Below, in pieces: positions 44,751-57,204 of a stretch of 64,000 bases of DNA. A model generated the notes under the pieces. The model was not told the DNA's origin, did not search any database, and worked only from the letters and a program-made list of their open reading frames with translations. The DNA comes from Aradus depressus (taxonomy: Eukaryota > Arthropoda > Insecta > Hemiptera > Aradidae), in assembly GCA_963662175.1 (NCBI GenBank), contig OY759215.1, positions 22,867,079 to 22,931,078 on the forward strand. The letters run 5' to 3'. Position 1 is the stretch's first letter, and the number at the start of each line of letters is the position of its first letter. The translations under genes and the position numbers were made by a program.

Positions 44751-45499
44751 CAGTAAAACTCGTTATAACGCTGTCGCTATTAACGCTTTCCAGATTATAG
44801 CGCTCTTTATCATCCCCAACCCCCTTGTATTTTTTCCTCGATATAACGCCTCGTTTTCTGGTCCTAAAACTCTTATTTCAGTGAACCATTGAGGGAATTT
44901 ATGCACATTTTTCCTAAACAAACGTTGCTTTTTTTTTCCTTAGTACTCAGGCCTTACTCTTGACTTCTCAAACTTCCCCTCTTGTTTTTTTCAAACTTAT
45001 TTTTCTTCAATCTCGATTTGCCTCTTGTTACATATAGATTCTTTTTTATTTTAAAAAATAATGGCAAATTCAAGAAAATCCTTTTTTGTGGCGAAAAAAA
45101 TCATTTGAGAAAATTTGGTATTTTGAAAACACCTGGATGAATCAAAAAGGTATTGTCGCTTTCAAAACCGTTAGCTCGTCGACATTTCGGTCAATTTTAA
45201 AACATAGGTAGACATGGAAATTTTTTATTAAATTTATAGCTTAGAAAGCTCTTTTTTTAAATGATAATAGTCGTCGAGTCAACAAAAAAAAACATTGATG
45301 ATTATTTTGAGAAATCTTAAATCTTGTGTACATACAATTACAAATTACTTATCCAAATTTAAACTATAATTATAATTCTTCATCATTTTTATTTTTATTA
45401 GTACTTACCTGACAGATTGTTTTACTCCATATTTGTCTTTTATTCTAATAATGATGCTTCTCTCTTGAGATACGTTATATATAACGAGGTTTTGCTTAT
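44751..45499. mobile_element. pogo/Tigger-like non-autonomous element
   Basis: The left end reads CAGTAAAACTCGTTATAACG and the right end ATAACGAGGTTTTGCTTATA, inverted copies of the CAGTAAAACCTCGTTATAACG-type terminus known from pogo/Tigger elements. The 750-bp interior has no transposase frame. Partial relatives are at 40798-40960 (TTATAACGAT and GGATATAACGATG copies). Confidence 0.5.
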
Positions 45500-45559
45500 A
45501 TGATTTTTTCCAGATGGTAAAATTCGGCTATTTTACATTGTTCTTGAACAGCTCCAAAT

Positions 45560-45950
45560 CTAAATGTAGGGAAGATCTTCGCTCTCCGCAGGTTCTCCAT
45601 AGAAGTACAAAGTCAGCTGCAAATTGATGACCTCCCAATTCTCTGGAATCCAAAGGACCGGGGTGTGCGCTATCTCGAGTAATTTTCTACACGACTCACT
45701 TTCAAACTATACATTAACAAGAAACTACAGCAAGCATACTCACGATTTAACACCTTTTACTCTCTCAAAAACGCTACACGCTACTTAAACACACATGTAC
45801 CATTCTGCTATACAAGACACTCCTACTTCCACTTCTAACATACGCCTGTCCAGTCTGGATTGGTACCGGCAACACCAACATGAAACGACTACAATTATTT
45901 CAAAATAAAGTACTCCGACAACAAACGCACCCTGGTTAGTCATTAACTTC
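45560..45950 (+). pseudogene. jockey-like LINE reverse transcriptase fragment
   Basis: Sequence near 45620-45680 reads IDDLPIPWNPKDRGVRYLGV across a small frame break. It continues at 45800-45930 with LLYKTLLLPLLTYACPVW, then NTNMKRLQLFQNKVLRQ. YLGV...TYACPVW...Q-NK-LR is the order in the C-terminal part of jockey-group elements. Several stops are present. Confidence 0.65.
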
Positions 45951-46079
45951 GAAAAACTGGGTGTTCCTCTTTTGCAGCTTATATTCAGAAGCTAATGAAG
46001 GATCACCACGAAGGTCTTGTGCATTGTTCTGTGGCTGTCTAAATGCTCCTACTCCTGTGAGACTGTATCAGGACTTCCT

Positions 46080-46345
46080 ATTCTAAACCAGAACTCCATA
46101 AGGACGACACCAATAGATTTTTAGCTAAATCGGCCAATGAAAAGGGCAGAATTAACAGAAAAATTCTAATAACTGTCGATGTAATGAATGTATCGACACA
46201 AAATTTAATATTAGAATTCAGAAGCCACCATGTAAGTCAAATATTGAGTTTTAGCCCAAACGTTCGATTAGCTTTGGAGGGAGAGGAAAAACGTAATTGA
46301 TTAATTTGAGATGTGGAAGTACATAGCCGGTGAATCACCTTTCTT
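46080..46345 (-). repeat. dispersed repeat family B
   Basis: CTCCATAAGGACGACACCAA, TCTAATAACTGTCGATGTAA, CAAACGTTCGATTAGCTTTG and end GTACATAGCCGGTGAATCAC. Confidence 0.75.
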
Positions 46346-46734
46346 AAGTTTAACTTTGAATATATTTTTTAACAGTTTTGGAACTGTACAAAACTTTGTT
46401 TCCCCTCGACTTACGAGTAAGTAGACAGGGATGTGGTGAGTACGTAAAGGGGACGTCGCATCGCTAAGTTGGTACCTACCAGTTTAAAACAAATATATGC
46501 AACTTTTCAATTTTTTGTTTTCTTTGAAAACTGGTTCTTCGTTTCCATAATTCATGTAAAACATTTCAACTCATTAATCATTTTATAGGAAATAGGTGAG
46601 ACGAAATTTGAAATTGGAAAGGCATGGCAGAAAATAACAAATAACAAAAGATTTTGAGAACAAAGAGCAAGGGAAAAGTTACAATAATTCGCATCAATCT
46701 AAATGTTGTCCGAAATGGACATCAGATATCAAAA

Positions 46735-46870
46735 TATCGTCTCTACTGTGGGAGTACTTAAAGTTGTCTATGTTGGTTTATTTACCTAGGATAGGGATCT
46801 TTAATGAGTAGCTGACAACGTACAGGCTAGAGACCACCGCTTAGCGTCTCATCGGAAGGTCGTCATTTTC
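46735..46870 (-). mobile_element. SINE-S body fragment
   Basis: TACTGTGGGAGTACTTAAAG, TTTACCTAGGATAGGGATCT and GACAACGTACAGGCTAGAGA correspond to the central body; head and tail are missing. Confidence 0.7.
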
Positions 46871-47182
46871 TCGATCAAGTAGGGTCATTAGGACATATCT
46901 GGTTATTCAAAGTGGGCACAGATTTGTTACCTAAGCTAAGTTGCATGTAACGATCTGTGTGTCACGCGATGGATGGCCCTGTCGTGCGACACCCATCTGG
47001 CCATTCCCATTCATCCTTCCTACCTTGTCGCCTGTTAAAATATCGTTTTTGTTTCCCGAGACACGTTCGGTCCCCCTTGAAAGTCCTTTTTCATATTTTT
47101 CTATTGCTTAATAGAGTCGACAGTATCTTTTCAATGTAGAAGGAATTCGAGGTTCTGTCGTGTAAATAAAAACTCAATATTT

Positions 47183-47222
47183 GGCCAACGTTTCGGAAAC
47201 TATTTACTTCCTCTTTCAGGGC
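47183..47222 (-). ncRNA. hammerhead-like motif 3 (within repeat)
   Basis: On the minus strand: GGCC, CTGAAAGA, a GGAA/TTCC stem, GAAAC, GTT, GGCC. The outer blocks match motif 1; the core has CTGAAAGA instead of CTGATGA, which would probably abolish cleavage. Confidence 0.25.
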
Positions 47223-47894
47223 CTTCAGAATATAACAAACAAATTAGTCATTATGGACAATGATATAACTAGACATGTCTGTAATCTGGGTCTTTGATAT
47301 ATAAACCTTTAAAAAAAAAAAGAATTTAAGAATATAGAATATTTTTATATTTTTTCTGAAAATGTGGTAGGTTATGGTAGGATTATTGAAAGGAATTATT
47401 TTGGGTGAATCCTCCTTCAAGAAGGGAAGCCAATATCTCATGCCTCTCACACTTCAACTGTTCGGGGACTGAAATTTTATGAAATAGAAAAGAAGATGTT
47501 GCTGTTGAAAATTTTCTGTATTTTATATATGAAAGAGAACGAGACAGAATAAAAACCTTTTATTAACATTTACAATGATATTGACCGTCTATTTGTTGGG
47601 TAAAAGCGTTTTAATTGCAGATGCACTCTCCACAGATGCACTGCACCTAATAGCAAGTAAATGAAGATAAAGAATTTATGTACAAAGTTCAAAATAATAA
47701 AGGGATTTCCAGTGTCTAAAATAGATTTTCTGAAGTGTCAAAGTTCATGAATTGGAATTCTACTTTTAAGGATTCATTTAAAAACAATATCAATAATGTT
47801 AGGCTACAAAAATTAGCAATGTATCAGTTTTAGACAGACCCTAATTATAAATTTAAGGTTTCCCTACTGTACCATGTCCAAAACAGCTGAGAAT

Positions 47895-48150
47895 AAGTTA
47901 GTTATTATGAGTCATGCCCGGGCTTTTAACTACAAGGTCAAACTCTTTCGTCACTCTGGTGAACATGAGCCCGATTCTACTGCGGGAGACCTAAATTTTG
48001 CCTATACTAAATTTTTGTTCACCTAGGGTTGGGATCTTTAATGAGTACCTGGCATTGCACAGGCTCAGGATCATCGCTTAACATCCCATTCGAAGGATGG
48101 GCTCATTGCGAAATAAAAACCTAAGAGCCTAGGTCAGGTTTCGAATCGTT
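47895..48150 (-). mobile_element. SINE-S copy, head truncated
   Basis: GAGTCATGCCCGGGCTTTTA to CTAGGTCAGGTTTCGAATCG. The A box end of the head is gone; a 14-base deletion lies in the tail. Confidence 0.82.
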
Positions 48151-48857
48151 TTTTTTCTCCTGCTGAGAATGAGGGTATCTTTTTATTGGATGAATTTAAG
48201 TAGTCATTCAAAACTGTTCAGTGTGTCAAATATTAAGAGTCAAATTAACGTCAAATATTAATGCAAATTAACTATAATTAGCTCATATGTTCCAGACCTT
48301 CCTTGGATCAGGACGACTATGGTCATTTTAGAATTCAACTGTTATTATTTGGTAATTATGTATTACTACACTAAATGGATTGAATCCCGTCTGGCTCAAA
48401 TCCCATTGACTGCAATAGCCTAGAATCCTGCCTCAACCTGCATAGTCTGTCTTCTATATCATCACATCTCTATCAGTTGGTCAACTCTCTATTGAACTCT
48501 CCGGCTCTGCTTCTAAGTTAATTTTAATATTCTGTCCCTTTCCTTTTTCCAAAAATTGGCACAAGATTAAACTATTCCTTCGAATAATGCTGATTGCATA
48601 TTCCCTTAACACAGTTCGTTTCAATACCATTTTAATACTTCTGAGAGGAGTAATGGTGGAGCATTGTATAGATATAAAAAGCAATCGCAAAAAATAAAGA
48701 TGTAAATGTTTGACAATAATAATTTAAATCAAAATAAACAACGATGATAATTCTAACATTGAAATTATGCATTAAAAAACCAAATAGTGATTAGCGTAAT
48801 GTCAAATATTTAATTTAGTTTAATGATTAATTTTAATATATTGATTTTACTTTTTTT

Positions 48858-49180
48858 AACCTCCGACGGAAAGAAGAGGTGTTGAAAGTTTGACGCCTTC
48901 TTCTGTGTATGTCTGTCTGTGGCTTCGCAGCTTCAAGACGGATGAACCGATTTTAAAGCGTTTTTTTTTTTTTTTTTGTTTCGAAAGTATCTGCGAGATG
49001 GTTCTTATCCATGTTTGGTGGAAATCAGGTATGCCGTTTCCAAGATCCTCAGGTTTCATGAGAGCCTGTGTAGGGATCTCGACCTCTATTACAGCTAGAG
49101 ACTTGGAGTTTGAGCTCAAATGTTTATAAGGCCAAGCCCCTCCCCCCTAGGCCCTTCAAGCCCCACCCCAAAAAAGCTCT
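48858..49180 (+). repeat. dispersed repeat family E, copy 2
   Basis: Second copy, roughly 80 percent identical by eye: GAAAGTTTGACGCCTTCTTC, GCGAGATGGTTCTTATCCAT, GGGATCTCGACCTCTATTAC, AGTTTGAGCTCAAATGTTTA. Confidence 0.75.
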
Positions 49181-49604
49181 CTCCACAAAAAAAAAGTTGT
49201 TTTGGGTTTTTTTTAAATTATTAATTTAACTATTCTTACTTTTTTTTTATATTTTCTTATTACATGACGTGATGAGAAATAGATGTTATTTAATTTCTCT
49301 ATTGTTCAATAATGTGTTCTTATTTAATTTGTTTGTTAAATTGTGTACTATTTAAAAATTTTAGAGAAAATAAATTATGATATATAATATGTATGTAGGT
49401 GATCCTGGGGGACAGTTGACATGTATGTAGTTAATTGCATACCCATTTATTAAAACATGACATTTGAAGCGACGGGTTTACAAGGTACGTTTTACAATTG
49501 TTAGAAGAAACGCCCGTAATGATGATGCAGAATCAGGGCCGGTGCAAGGTAATTTGTCACTCTAAGCGAACGACCAGTGTACCGTCCCCTCCCATCATTA
49601 ATAC

Positions 49605-49660
49605 TAATTAAGTCTCGGTGGGGAAGTACATTGCTCGTGTTTTAGAGGTGACTTTTTTGG
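49605..49660 (-). repeat. family B terminal fragment
   Basis: TCTCGGTGGGGAAGTACATT followed by GCTCGTGTTTTAGAGGTGAC; short remnant. Confidence 0.4.
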
Positions 49661-50239
49661 ATTTAGTTTATACTCATTAAGAACGAGATACATTCAGAAA
49701 CTATAAAGTTGCTTTAATTAATTTAATAATATAAACAGCGTTAAAGTTAGAGTTGAGTTGTAATGAGTCCTTAAAAACTACTACATTCAGTTACCTCGAC
49801 AATAACATAACGCCACTACAATAGAGGAGGGTGATAATAAAACAATAACAATCCCATATCGTTTTATGGCGTCAATTAAATGAATCTACAGAACTTCACA
49901 AAACATGCACTTTAATGATAACGTAATTTTAAGGCTTATTGACAATCGGTTAGGAGTTCTAGCGTTGCGGTGAGCGGTAAAAACATTGTCGGTCTTCATC
50001 GTAAAAAGGAAACATCCCCCATTATACAAAAACTGGCAAAATGAGCGATACAAGATTAGCGTTTATCTAGCGCTAATACGTTTGTGTATTTTAAAACAAC
50101 AATCCATTTAGTTCCATTTATGTGATGTATAGTTCATCTCAATCATCATATCCAAGAACACATAAAACAATTGAAATTATTACTACGATTTAAAATACAG
50201 ATTTAAGCTAGCATGATAAATCGTAAATATAGAATCCAC

Positions 50240-50550
50240 TTAGTTATTATGACGCATGCCCGGGCTTTAACTACGAGGTAATATCGCTTACTACCAGGGC
50301 GCTCTTTCGTCGCTTTGGTGGACATGAGCCCGACTCCACTGGGGGAGTCCTAAATTTTTATTCACCTAGGGCAAGGGTCCCTGACATCGTACAGGCTCGG
50401 GACCATCGCTTAACGTCCCATCCGAAGGACGGCGAGCTTAAGTTTATTTTACCTCCCAGATAAAATAAACTAAGGGCCTTGGCCGGGTTTCGAACCCACG
50501 ATTTTCAACTCAATAAGCAAACCCGCATACCACTGAGCCAACGGCGCCAT
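50240..50550 (-). mobile_element. SINE-S copy
   Basis: Nearly complete, from TTATTATGACGCATGCCCGG to CACTGAGCCAACGGCGCC, with the GTTTATTTTACC hairpin and B box GGGTTTCGAACCCACG. A 15-base deletion removes the ACGAGTAC region. Confidence 0.9.
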
Positions 50551-50701
50551 ATCCTTCATATCTGCTGAAACGCAGAAAGAATTTATCAAAAGAATAAAGA
50601 ATTTATATTGTAAAGTGCCTCTTATTTTAAACCATGGGGGAGCAATCCGAACAGTTGCTATCATAATAAGGAGTCTAAAATGTTAATTAAGCCTTATTGT
50701 T

Positions 50702-50810
50702 GGTGAGTTCGTAATGCTAATTGTGGTGAGTTAGTAATGCTAATGGTGGTGAGTTAGTAATGCTAATGGTGGTGAGTTAGTAATGCTAATTGTGGTGAGT
50801 TAGTAATGCC
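50702..50810. repeat. 23-bp minisatellite, nearly 5 copies
   Basis: GGTGAGTTAGTAATGCTAAT plus TGT or GGT is repeated; the first unit has GTTCGTAATG. The units differ by one T/G site. Confidence 0.92.
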
Positions 50811-50819
50811 TTCAAATAA

Positions 50820-51985
50820 CAATAGAAAATGAGAACAGTCCCATTTGTTCAAGAAGAAATAACTTAAGAAATACTTGTCCCATCAAGTTCATTTTTTATT
50901 TTTTTCAATATATTTTCAGAATTTGAAAATACATTTATAAGCGTGCTATTCGAGAAAAAAATTTTGTTCGGGTTCAGAGCTCGTTCTCTGAAGTAGGGAA
51001 ATGTTGAATGGCCAATTTAAAAAAACAACAAATGATGACACATGGTATTTGTTTCATGTCTGTCATTATAAGATCTGGATGAAAAATAATCCTGAATATC
51101 TCCCGAAATAATAATCCAATCAATATAATTTTTACGTAGTTTCTTTTAAAAAAATCTAGTTTCACAACTTGAAAAGAAAAACAAAAGAAAATGAAAACAC
51201 TCCCATTTGTCCCATTAGAGAAAAAAAGATTGGGTCCTGGGCTTTGCCGCCTCAAAGGTTAGGAGGAGATTCAATGATGACTTCAAATTCAGGATAAAAA
51301 AATACATTATGAACAAAATAACTCCCTCGACTAGAAAATAATGTTTCCTGATTCGATAAAAGCCAACATTTGTCCTCCTTCTTTCCTTTTACATCGACTA
51401 AGTGCATTCAGCAAAATTGTTTTATCTTAAATGGAGATAAATGTGTGCCCATATCGATACTTATTACATGAATTCCTACTAACAAGTGACGCATTCCGCA
51501 GATACGGTAAAGAACAAATGTCTGAACTTGTTAGAGTTGCCATGGTTGGTTCTTAAAGAACAAAGTCGGACTACTTCCTTCCTGTTGGTTGATGTCTGAG
51601 CGGTTGGAGCCAGGGTTCTCAGTTGCATCTCACTCGTGGTCCTGCAGTCTTTCTCCCTCAAAACGTCTTGTCGTACATCAGCTCCCATTCCTTTCGAGCT
51701 GTTTTTTTTTTAATTGACTGCATCTATTTCAGTTCAACAGGGTTCAACATTCACAGGGGAAGAAGCTCTTTTTCTCCAGTTGATCAGCGACTTCATTTCT
51801 CTTCTCAATATATAGCAGAATCCTGGAATCCAGTTCTATTTACTACAATTGTTGCTTGTCATTGTTTCCACGACGTTATGTTATTTGTATTTCTTACTTC
51901 CAACTTTGTACAGGCCGAGGCAAAGTCTGCTTGCATTTCTATACCCTGGTACTCGAAATACACCGCGGCTCAAAGAATATACATT
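50820..51985. other. no supported gene
   Basis: A minus-strand frame at 51688-51479 begins MGADVRQDVLREKDCRTTSE and lies in a GC-richer patch, but has no good acceptor and no family match. The remainder is unassigned. Confidence 0.35.
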
Positions 51986-51998
51986 ATATAGTTCTACG

Positions 51999-52517
51999 AC
52001 AAGCGATCTCAACTTCGCCTCAACCACAAACTGGGTGTCTACAAGACCGTTATCAGACTCATCTGGACGTATGGCGTTCAGCTCTGGGGTTCAGCTAAGC
52101 CCTCACACACCAAAAGAATTCAAGCTATACAAAACAAAATTCTCCGAACAATCACACAATGCCCTTACTACGTATCAAACATAACATTACATCATGACCT
52201 GAACATACCATTCTTACACGAAGTTAGACAACAATTATACACAAATTTGCACAACAAGTTCACGTCACATCCGAATACACTGGTGGAAGCCATGTCGGTC
52301 CGGTCCTTGCCGGGCGGGCCTCCTCGGCGACTGAATCGTCGTTGGCCGCGTGACCTCCTGCCTGAGGAGGACCCCTGAGGAGGCGGTGGTGTTGACCAGC
52401 CGTCTCATCAAGTGACTCAAGTGGTATTTCTGTTTTTTCGTTGTTGTGATCATATTTCCTAGTTGTGATGTATTTCATAGTTGGAAATTATGTAATAAAT
52501 GTGAAAAAAAAAAAATA
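51999..52517 (+). mobile_element. 5'-truncated jockey-like LINE with target-site duplication
   Basis: This is a well-preserved insertion. The 14-bp sequence TATATAGTTCTACG occurs at 51985-51998 and again at 52518-52531. The inserted 519 bp ends in AATAAATGTG plus an A-rich tail. Inside, one frame is uninterrupted to a TGA at 52376-52378. It includes LGVYKTVIRLIWTYGVQLWG, NKILRTITQCPYYVSNITLH, HDLNIPFLHEVRQQLYTNL and RRLNRRWPRDLLPEEDP. The 5' end is lost, as is usual for target-primed reverse transcription. The intact frame and target duplication suggest a recent insertion. Confidence 0.9.
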
Positions 52518-52649
52518 TATATAGTTCTACGCTGGCTATACTGAATGCATTTTATATTATCATGTCTCCTTTATAGTATTTTAGCGAGTCATAAACTCTG
52601 ACACCAATGCTAGCTTCACTTTATGATGCATTATTTTCTTATGATTATT

Positions 52650-53045
52650 ATTATGCGTGTCTTCAAATTTTTATTGAACATATTTACGATAGGTAAAATA
52701 AAACCATTAGTAAGTTTTATGAGGTTTCAAAAAAAAAAATAAATAATAATATACGCATAATGTACAAGGTAAAGAATAATAAGGTAAGAAAATGAAAAAA
52801 AGAATAATAATTACAAATATAAATAAATAAAATAGTGAAGGATAGGTACAAAATAATAAATAATATATTAACAATAAGTGAAAATATATACAAGGGTAAT
52901 AATAATAATAAAAATAAATAAAAATGTAAAATAAAAAATTATAAATAAATAAATTCAGCTAAAATCCCCCGAAACACCTCGCTCTGCCAGCCTCTGACCA
53001 GCAGTGTTGGCAGACCGAGAGAGGTAGGAGTGTCTAGTAGTTCTA
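52650..53045 (-). mobile_element. LINE 3' UTR-like sequence, reversed
   Basis: An A-rich sequence (long ATAAATAAATAAAA runs) reads on the minus strand like the T-rich 3' UTRs at 20.1 and 38.8 kb. It includes a GC-rich patch CGCTCTGCCAGCCTCTGACC. 40605-40800 is a similar reversed stretch. Assignment rests on composition and partial similarity. Confidence 0.35.
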
Positions 53046-53814
53046 AATTAGTAAGTGTTAACTCTAGTTTGGGATGTTCTATTTTCTTATATTTAATAAT
53101 TTTTATTGTAGATTTTGCAGCAATTGTAAATTTTAGTCTTAGTCGATTTACGTCCAGTGGTTTTGGAAATGACTGAATCGATGTTATCTCTATTACTTTC
53201 TATTAGGCATTTTCTAAAAGGATGAGATTTACCTGAAGGAATTTTTAAAATGATTCTCCATTCAGAATGTATTGTAATTTTTTGTAAATAAATGAAGTGC
53301 CGGGATGATGTCTCGTCTTTACTATATAATTCACCCCTTTAAGAGGGGAACCCTGTTCTCTCTTATTGTGGACCACCCCTCCTGCTAGAGATGACTCTGG
53401 GCTGATCCCTGTCAGTTGCCTGTTGATGTTGACCCAGGTTTCGTCTGGTTACTTTGTTAGGTTGGATAACACAGGCGTCCTTGTCAACAGTCATCCGCCC
53501 TCGCCCCATCTCCCCACTCCACCTACTACTCCCCTATATTGAACACAGAAGCTAGCTCTGACCTCTAACAAAACAAGAGCGACTCACCTATTTTATTTAT
53601 ATATTTCGCTAATGAACCAAAATATATGAGATGCAAAAATCAAAGAAATAATTCTCAATAGTTGTTGCTTAATTAAAATAGATGTAATGATGGAGACAAA
53701 GAAAAAAATCTAGAGGACGAGGAATGCGGAAGGTAACTCGCCACTTCTGTTAAACTCACAGATGACTGCATCAATTTTTTTTAAATGTTATAGTTGTATT
53801 GTTCACCATATTTA

Positions 53815-54200
53815 CTTGCTCATGTTAGATAGGTTACCGAGAGAGTATTGATCCGAAGCTTCCATCCATCCACGGATCATGTAGATCTTAAAGCAGTTCT
53901 TCAGTAGATGAGATACCCTCGATCTGTCATGAATGTCTTCATAAAAAGGCTGGAGGCTTACCTCTGACGTCCAGGCAACAGTCCCAACCTCATATACAGT
54001 AATTCCGAATATAAGTATATAAGAAGGGCTTATCCTGTTCAATTTTATTTTTCTGGTTCTAGTGAACATGTTAGTTACCAGCTCAGGTCAGATAGGGTCC
54101 CGAGAATAGTGATCTGCGGCCTCCACCCATCCACGGATCATGCAGATCTTAAAGCAGCTCTGATGAGATATCCGGCTATATGGACACCCAGGATTATCCG
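53815..54200 (-). repeat. duplicated segment, possibly coding
   Basis: Two segments (54084-54160 and 53818-53900) share CATCCACGGATCATG and AGATCTTAAAGCAG. On the minus strand both read CFKI-C/Y-MIRGW-V/M-EA followed by Y-S. Several differences are silent (GAG/GAA, GCC/GCT, TAT/TAC). The frames around them are open for 85-89 residues. The protein is not recognised. Could be a transposon domain or a tandemly duplicated exon. Confidence 0.4.
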
Positions 54201-54999
54201 AATATATGGACGCCCAGCCTACAGTCCTCCGTCTGACGTGGGGTTGGAAGGGCCCAGTTAACTCTTCCCAGTCAAGATATTCCTCCCAGCTTTTCAAATT
54301 GTCTCTCAGATCTGCAAAACATTGTCCAGGTGAGTATGAGGTCACTTCACACAACATCCTCTAACCACACACATTTCACACATGAGAACTAATTTACTAA
54401 CCGTTGATTGAGTCATTGTCAGTTCATCTATGGAACGCTAACGGACTTCTAAAACACAAAAACGAAGTGGATATCTTTTTACATGACTGAAGGATAAAAT
54501 AGCACTCTGAATATATGCCTCACAACTAACTGGGCTAGAGTGTGTCACGTTTTCCATTCAAAAAGACTTAGACTCATCCACAATGCCCATCCATACTTAA
54601 GCAGCAGAACATTCGAAATTGTCCCATGATAAACACATGTACACAACACAATTCAGGATCTTTACAGACATTTCAAAAGAATTGCAATTGCATATGAAAA
54701 ATAAAAAAAATAAATAAACCCATTGAATCCATACATATACTTTTTTTATCGGACGCGGTGGAACTGAGACTTGCTATAATCCCAAATCACAACCCCTCAT
54801 TTTTTGAATCATAAAACCGAGTAAACGTCTTAACATCCCCATACTTCCTCACGTCACTCCAAACGTTCATCCACCAACACCTCCTGATAGCTATTTTTTG
54901 CGAAAGACAACTGTTTTGGCCAACTTTTAAAAGACAAACGATCTTGGTCACCTCATCCTTGTTAAGTAATTTCATGTAAAGCCACCAAATGACCACTTA

Positions 55000-55440
55000 G
55001 TTTGATAACTTTGTAGTTATCGCCTAAGTGTAAAAATAATGTACATTTCAGTAAGAGAAGTAATAGTCTACAACAGCCCTCTTTCTTTAATAATATCCAG
55101 GAGTCAACTGCAGATTCCATCCAACTCGTACTACAATTCTGTTGTAAATGACTTGATTTTCCGAGATTTACACCAGCTATGGGTCCTATTTTCCTCGTCG
55201 TATTTTCCAGACCGTGTACTTCTGAAAACCTACCCGTTTAAAGAGATCTGTGAATCACGTTTAAAATGACAGTCGAAATGAGCGGGGGGCAAGGAGTGTG
55301 AGTGAAGAGATTGTGAGACGCAGCCTAGGGGTTGCCAATACACGAAAGACCACTAAGTTTCCTAAGCTTATACTTATCGTCTAAGTGTAAAAAAATGTAC
55401 AAGTCGGTAAGAGAAGTAATAGTATACCCGACATTTCACT
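55000..55440. repeat. direct repeat, about 85 bp, 358 bp apart
   Basis: GACCACTTAGTTTGATAACT and AAGAGAAGTAATAGTCTACA at 55000-55080 recur diverged at 55349-55430. No coding meaning seen. Confidence 0.6.
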
Positions 55441-55694
55441 TAAAGCTGGCATATATTAAAATAAAAAAATTATCTCTTTTGACTGGATTTCTCTCCCTGA
55501 TATCGGTAATGCGATTTTATCGTCAATCAGATAGCAGTAGTCAAAGTTATAGCATTTTAAGAAATTTTTTTAGTGGTAGGTTCATTCATGTTAGGGCGTT
55601 GTATTTATTTTTTATTTTACTCAATATTTTGTCCCGTCGACTTATGGCTACATATCACAACTTAACTTGAGGCAAAGTTCCATATATATATATA

Positions 55695-55850
55695 TATAAC
55701 TTCAATAGATTCCAAGATATCAATGAAGAACTCAGTCAAATGAGGTAATTTTTAATTAATTTCAGTATATGCCGGCTTTACATGAAGTGACTAGGCTTTC
55801 CGCGAAATAACGTGTTACTCTTTTTAACGCCGACATGATACATATATAGT
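55695..55850. repeat. repeat shared with CFAP20 intron 2, copy 1
   Basis: GATTCCAAGATATCA, GGTAATTTTTAATTAATTTC AGTA, GGCTTTCCGCGAA and GACATGATACATA recur in order at 59062-59192. It lies about 0.9 kb beyond the CFAP20 stop. Confidence 0.65.
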
Positions 55851-56705
55851 TTGCTCGGGTCTATTTATAGAGTACAAAGCACCTTCCTTGTGCGTAGTTG
55901 ATACGAATGCTACCAGATGTCGTGGCCTCCGATCGATAGTTGCTCGCCGGGCCTAGCCTAGCTTAAGCCTGAGTGTACCTGAGTTTCAATTGTACTTGGA
56001 CTGAATATACATAAATATTTTATAATATTAGAAATTTTAGTGTAATCTATTTTTACGAAACTTAAGTTGAAAGCCGAAAACAAAACTTTGTAGTGAGCTG
56101 TCTACGTCGGTCTGTCTGTCCGTCTCTCTGCGGAGATATACAAAAAAAACGACTCAACGCCAGGAAAATTATAAGCTACATCAGAAATTTTCCTCCCACT
56201 GCAAATCCCCTTCTATGCTCCTATATTATATATTCCTCCAATGTTTAATGTTAATTTTTTTATCATATTAATTTTTAGGGGGTCTAGGAAAAAAATATAT
56301 TTTGTGAGACAACAGACAGGATGTCATATAAAATCTTCCTGCAAGTAGACGTCAAACTTTTTTTTTCTATACTTTTTAATCAATAGAGCTGCCGTGAGGG
56401 GCCAAAAAAACTACATCCTTTGTTTGCTTCCACCCCTCGCCCCCTCCCCAATCTCAAAGTCCTTTACACGCAAAAAGATTTTAAAAATCTCAGAAATATA
56501 AGACAATTCAAGAAAATCTAGTTTGTATTATGCACTAGTCCTGGGAAGTAAATAAATAAGGGATGTTAAGAAAAAAAAATATCAAAGCAACATTTAAAAA
56601 AATAAGAAAAGGTCTATTATTTTATAAATAATATAATAATGTTAGCAAGTGTTGTTAAGACAGCACTGCACTGCATTTCTATACATTGGTAGACTTGCGT
56701 CCTGA

Positions 56706-56876
56706 CTAAGTAGGTACAAATAGTTTGTATTCAGCAGGGAGTTCCTCTTCAGTAAATAGTCTGTCTGCGAAGTAGATCCGTCGCAGGCGGCAATTGGCAT
56801 GGATCTGTATCCGGAGAGTCTCTATATAGGATGAGCCGTAAGCACGTCGGGTGAAGTCTGCTAAGTTGAACTGCAC
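56706..56876 (-). CDS. CFAP20: CFAP20/Bug22 homolog, last coding exon (exon 4)
   Basis: This exon encodes the C-terminal 56 residues of a CFAP20-family protein and ends at a TAG at 56706-56708. CFAP20 (Bug22 in Drosophila) is a small conserved protein of about 193 residues at the inner junction of axonemal doublet microtubules; it is needed for cilia, flagella and sperm formation. The family signature is plain: [20 protein letters not shown], then the run [11 protein letters not shown], then [11 protein letters not shown]. The exon starts at a clean acceptor (TTTGTCAG before GTG CAG TTC) in phase 0, matching the GWNQ end of the upstream exon. It belongs with exons at 57502-57618 and 59220-59411, which together give 159 uninterrupted residues. 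No frameshift or stop interrupts it. The stop follows the conserved C-terminus within a few residues, as in the family. Identification is near certain; activity is inferred from the intact frame and splice sites. Confidence 0.95.
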   Translation of the reverse strand: MQFNLADFTRRAYGSSYIETLRIQIHANCRLRRIYFADRLFTEEELPAEYKLFVPT

Positions 56877-57204
56877 CTGACAAACAAATATTCCAAATGT
56901 CAAATTTGTGATCCTAAGCTTTCTCCGTACATAATTGATATAATGGATATTAAACAAATTATTAATAGTTGATCCAACTCGACAGAGAAATTCACGTTAT
57001 TTTTTTAAGAATGAAGAAAATATCAGTTTCGAAGTAGCCTATTTCACTTATCGGATTCACTATATAATATAAACTTCCCGTATAAATTCTTGAGTTTAGA
57101 TAGAAAGTGATGTGCACTCTACATTGTAATCCTGAAATCCAACGCAATGTGTTTCAAATTCGGGAATATAGATCGAACGATTCTAATAACAAAATAATGT
57201 AAAC

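Larger units (their letters stand above)
48150..50240. other. no gene; repeats E and B remnants only
   Basis: Besides the family E copy and a short family B end nothing coding is seen. The sequence is AT-rich. Confidence 0.4.

Noticed and set aside
51479..51688. Minus-strand frame MGADVRQDVLREKDC...
   Set aside because: The possible acceptor upstream has a purine-rich tract and there is no recognised homology.
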